Shown piece by piece: positions 24,641-25,022 of a DNA stretch of 25,022 nt. The position numbers and the translations under genes are program-made. Origin of the DNA: Bacteroidota bacterium (GTDB lineage: Bacteria > Bacteroidota > Bacteroidia > Bacteroidales > VadinHA17); the NCBI GenBank assembly GCA_015222065.1, contig JADFUQ010000205.1, positions 1-25,022 of the forward strand, given 5' to 3'. The first letter of the stretch is position 1. Each line of letters begins with the position of its first letter. The notes under the pieces were generated by a model that did no database searches, was not told the origin of the DNA, and was given only the letters and a program-made list of their open reading frames with translations.

Positions 24641-24677
24641 TTCCCATTATTCCATTATTCCATTATTCCATTCTTCC
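24641..24677 (-). repeat. Tandem 8-bp GGAATAAT repeat after the partial TPM gene
   Basis: On the minus strand, directly after the stop of the upstream TPM gene, GGAATAAT occurs about three times in tandem, flanked by GGAAGAAT and GGGAAGAA variants. The same word occurs on the plus strand at 15535-15550 beside the double-hairpin repeat. Placement right after a stop codon is the same as for the heptad tracts. Confidence 0.6.
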
Positions 24678-25022
24678 CTATTCATTACCAAAAGATATTT
24701 CATCTGATAATTCATTAATATCATCTGACTGGTATGGGAAATGAGCTTTAAGTTGTTGACCTGCCATTTCAATTCCTTGTTCAAGGCCTTTAGCAAATTC
24801 CTCCTCTTTGAAATGACTGAACATGGTTTCTTTAATATTTTCCCAGAAATCATCAGCCGTAACCTCGTTTATCCCGGCATCTCCCAGAATGGCAAATTTT
24901 TTGTCTTTCACTGCCAGGTAAAACAAAACTCCATTTCTTTTCTCTGTTTTATGCATTGCCAGTTTCTCGAAAAGGTAGGCAGCACGGTCAAGAACATCGG
25001 TTTTACATCTGTTTTCAATATG
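24678..25022 (-). CDS. TPM-domain protein, 5' end outside the window
   Basis: At least 115 residues are visible; the frame stays open to the window edge at 25022, so the start is missing. The visible part reads HIENRCKTDVLDRAAYLFEKLAMHKTE, then NGVLFYLAVKDKKFAILGDAGIN and DDFWENIKETM, the second half of a TPM domain as found in the short, cytoplasmic-type TPM proteins paired with the secreted YgcG type. An internal ATG at 24956 is not the start, since conserved TPM sequence continues upstream of it. The C-terminus is acidic (DDINELSDEISFGNE). It lies 113 nt upstream of the second TPM gene and is probably co-transcribed with it. Confidence 0.85.
   Translation of the reverse strand, partial: HIENRCKTDVLDRAAYLFEKLAMHKTEKRNGVLFYLAVKDKKFAILGDAGINEVTADDFWENIKETMFSHFKEEEFAKGLEQGIEMAGQQLKAHFPYQSDDINELSDEISFGNE

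Overview
The window looks like a chromosomal segment of an AT-rich member of the Bacteroidota, probably Bacteroidales-like. The evidence is: several upstream regions carry the Bacteroidota-type -7 box (TAnnTTTG) with a TTG about 20 nt upstream; most genes lack a strong Shine-Dalgarno; and the gene families and order (alaS divergent from an M23 peptidase, short MerR protein, Nif3 protein plus C4 zinc-ribbon protein, paired TPM-domain proteins) fit that phylum. No rRNA, tRNA, CRISPR array, transposase or phage gene was seen.

Layout. 1-2.2 kb: a heptad-repeat tract, then a membrane-anchored family 2 glycosyltransferase fused to a degenerate sugar-phosphate transferase-like tail (minus). 2.3-2.9 kb: recR (minus). 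3.0-4.5 kb: a sodium:solute symporter (plus). 4.6-8.4 kb: two tandem long-chain acyl-CoA synthetase paralogues (minus). 8.6-9.4 kb: a ChaN-like exported protein (plus), converging on alaS (minus, 9.6-12.2 kb). 12.3-15.5 kb: M23 peptidase, a PQQ-type beta-propeller protein and a MerR-type regulator (plus). 15.5-15.8 kb: a non-coding stretch rich in repeats. 15.8-17.8 kb: a Nif3-like protein and a zinc-ribbon coiled-coil protein in a tight operon closed by a strong terminator. 17.8-23.6 kb: a four-gene carbohydrate module: GT4 fused to a helical domain, GH130, a second GT4, and a convergent, larger GH130. 23.8 kb to the end: two TPM-domain proteins (minus), the second cut by the window edge.

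How genes may work together. The GT4/GH130 module has two glycosyltransferases with two glycoside phosphorylase-type enzymes. None of the four proteins has a signal peptide, and no SusCD, transporter or other exported protein lies among them, so a cytoplasmic mannoside or related oligosaccharide that is both built and recycled is the natural hypothesis. This is inference; the substrate is not visible.

The most unusual structural signal is not a gene. Several intergenic spacers are built from degenerate 7-bp units kept in register for up to 24 consecutive units (9446-9613), often starting just after a stop codon. Two of them (14.9-15.1 kb and 15.6-15.7 kb) carry the units as inverted arms. They resemble in form the short tandemly repeated heptamers (STRR) known from filamentous cyanobacteria.
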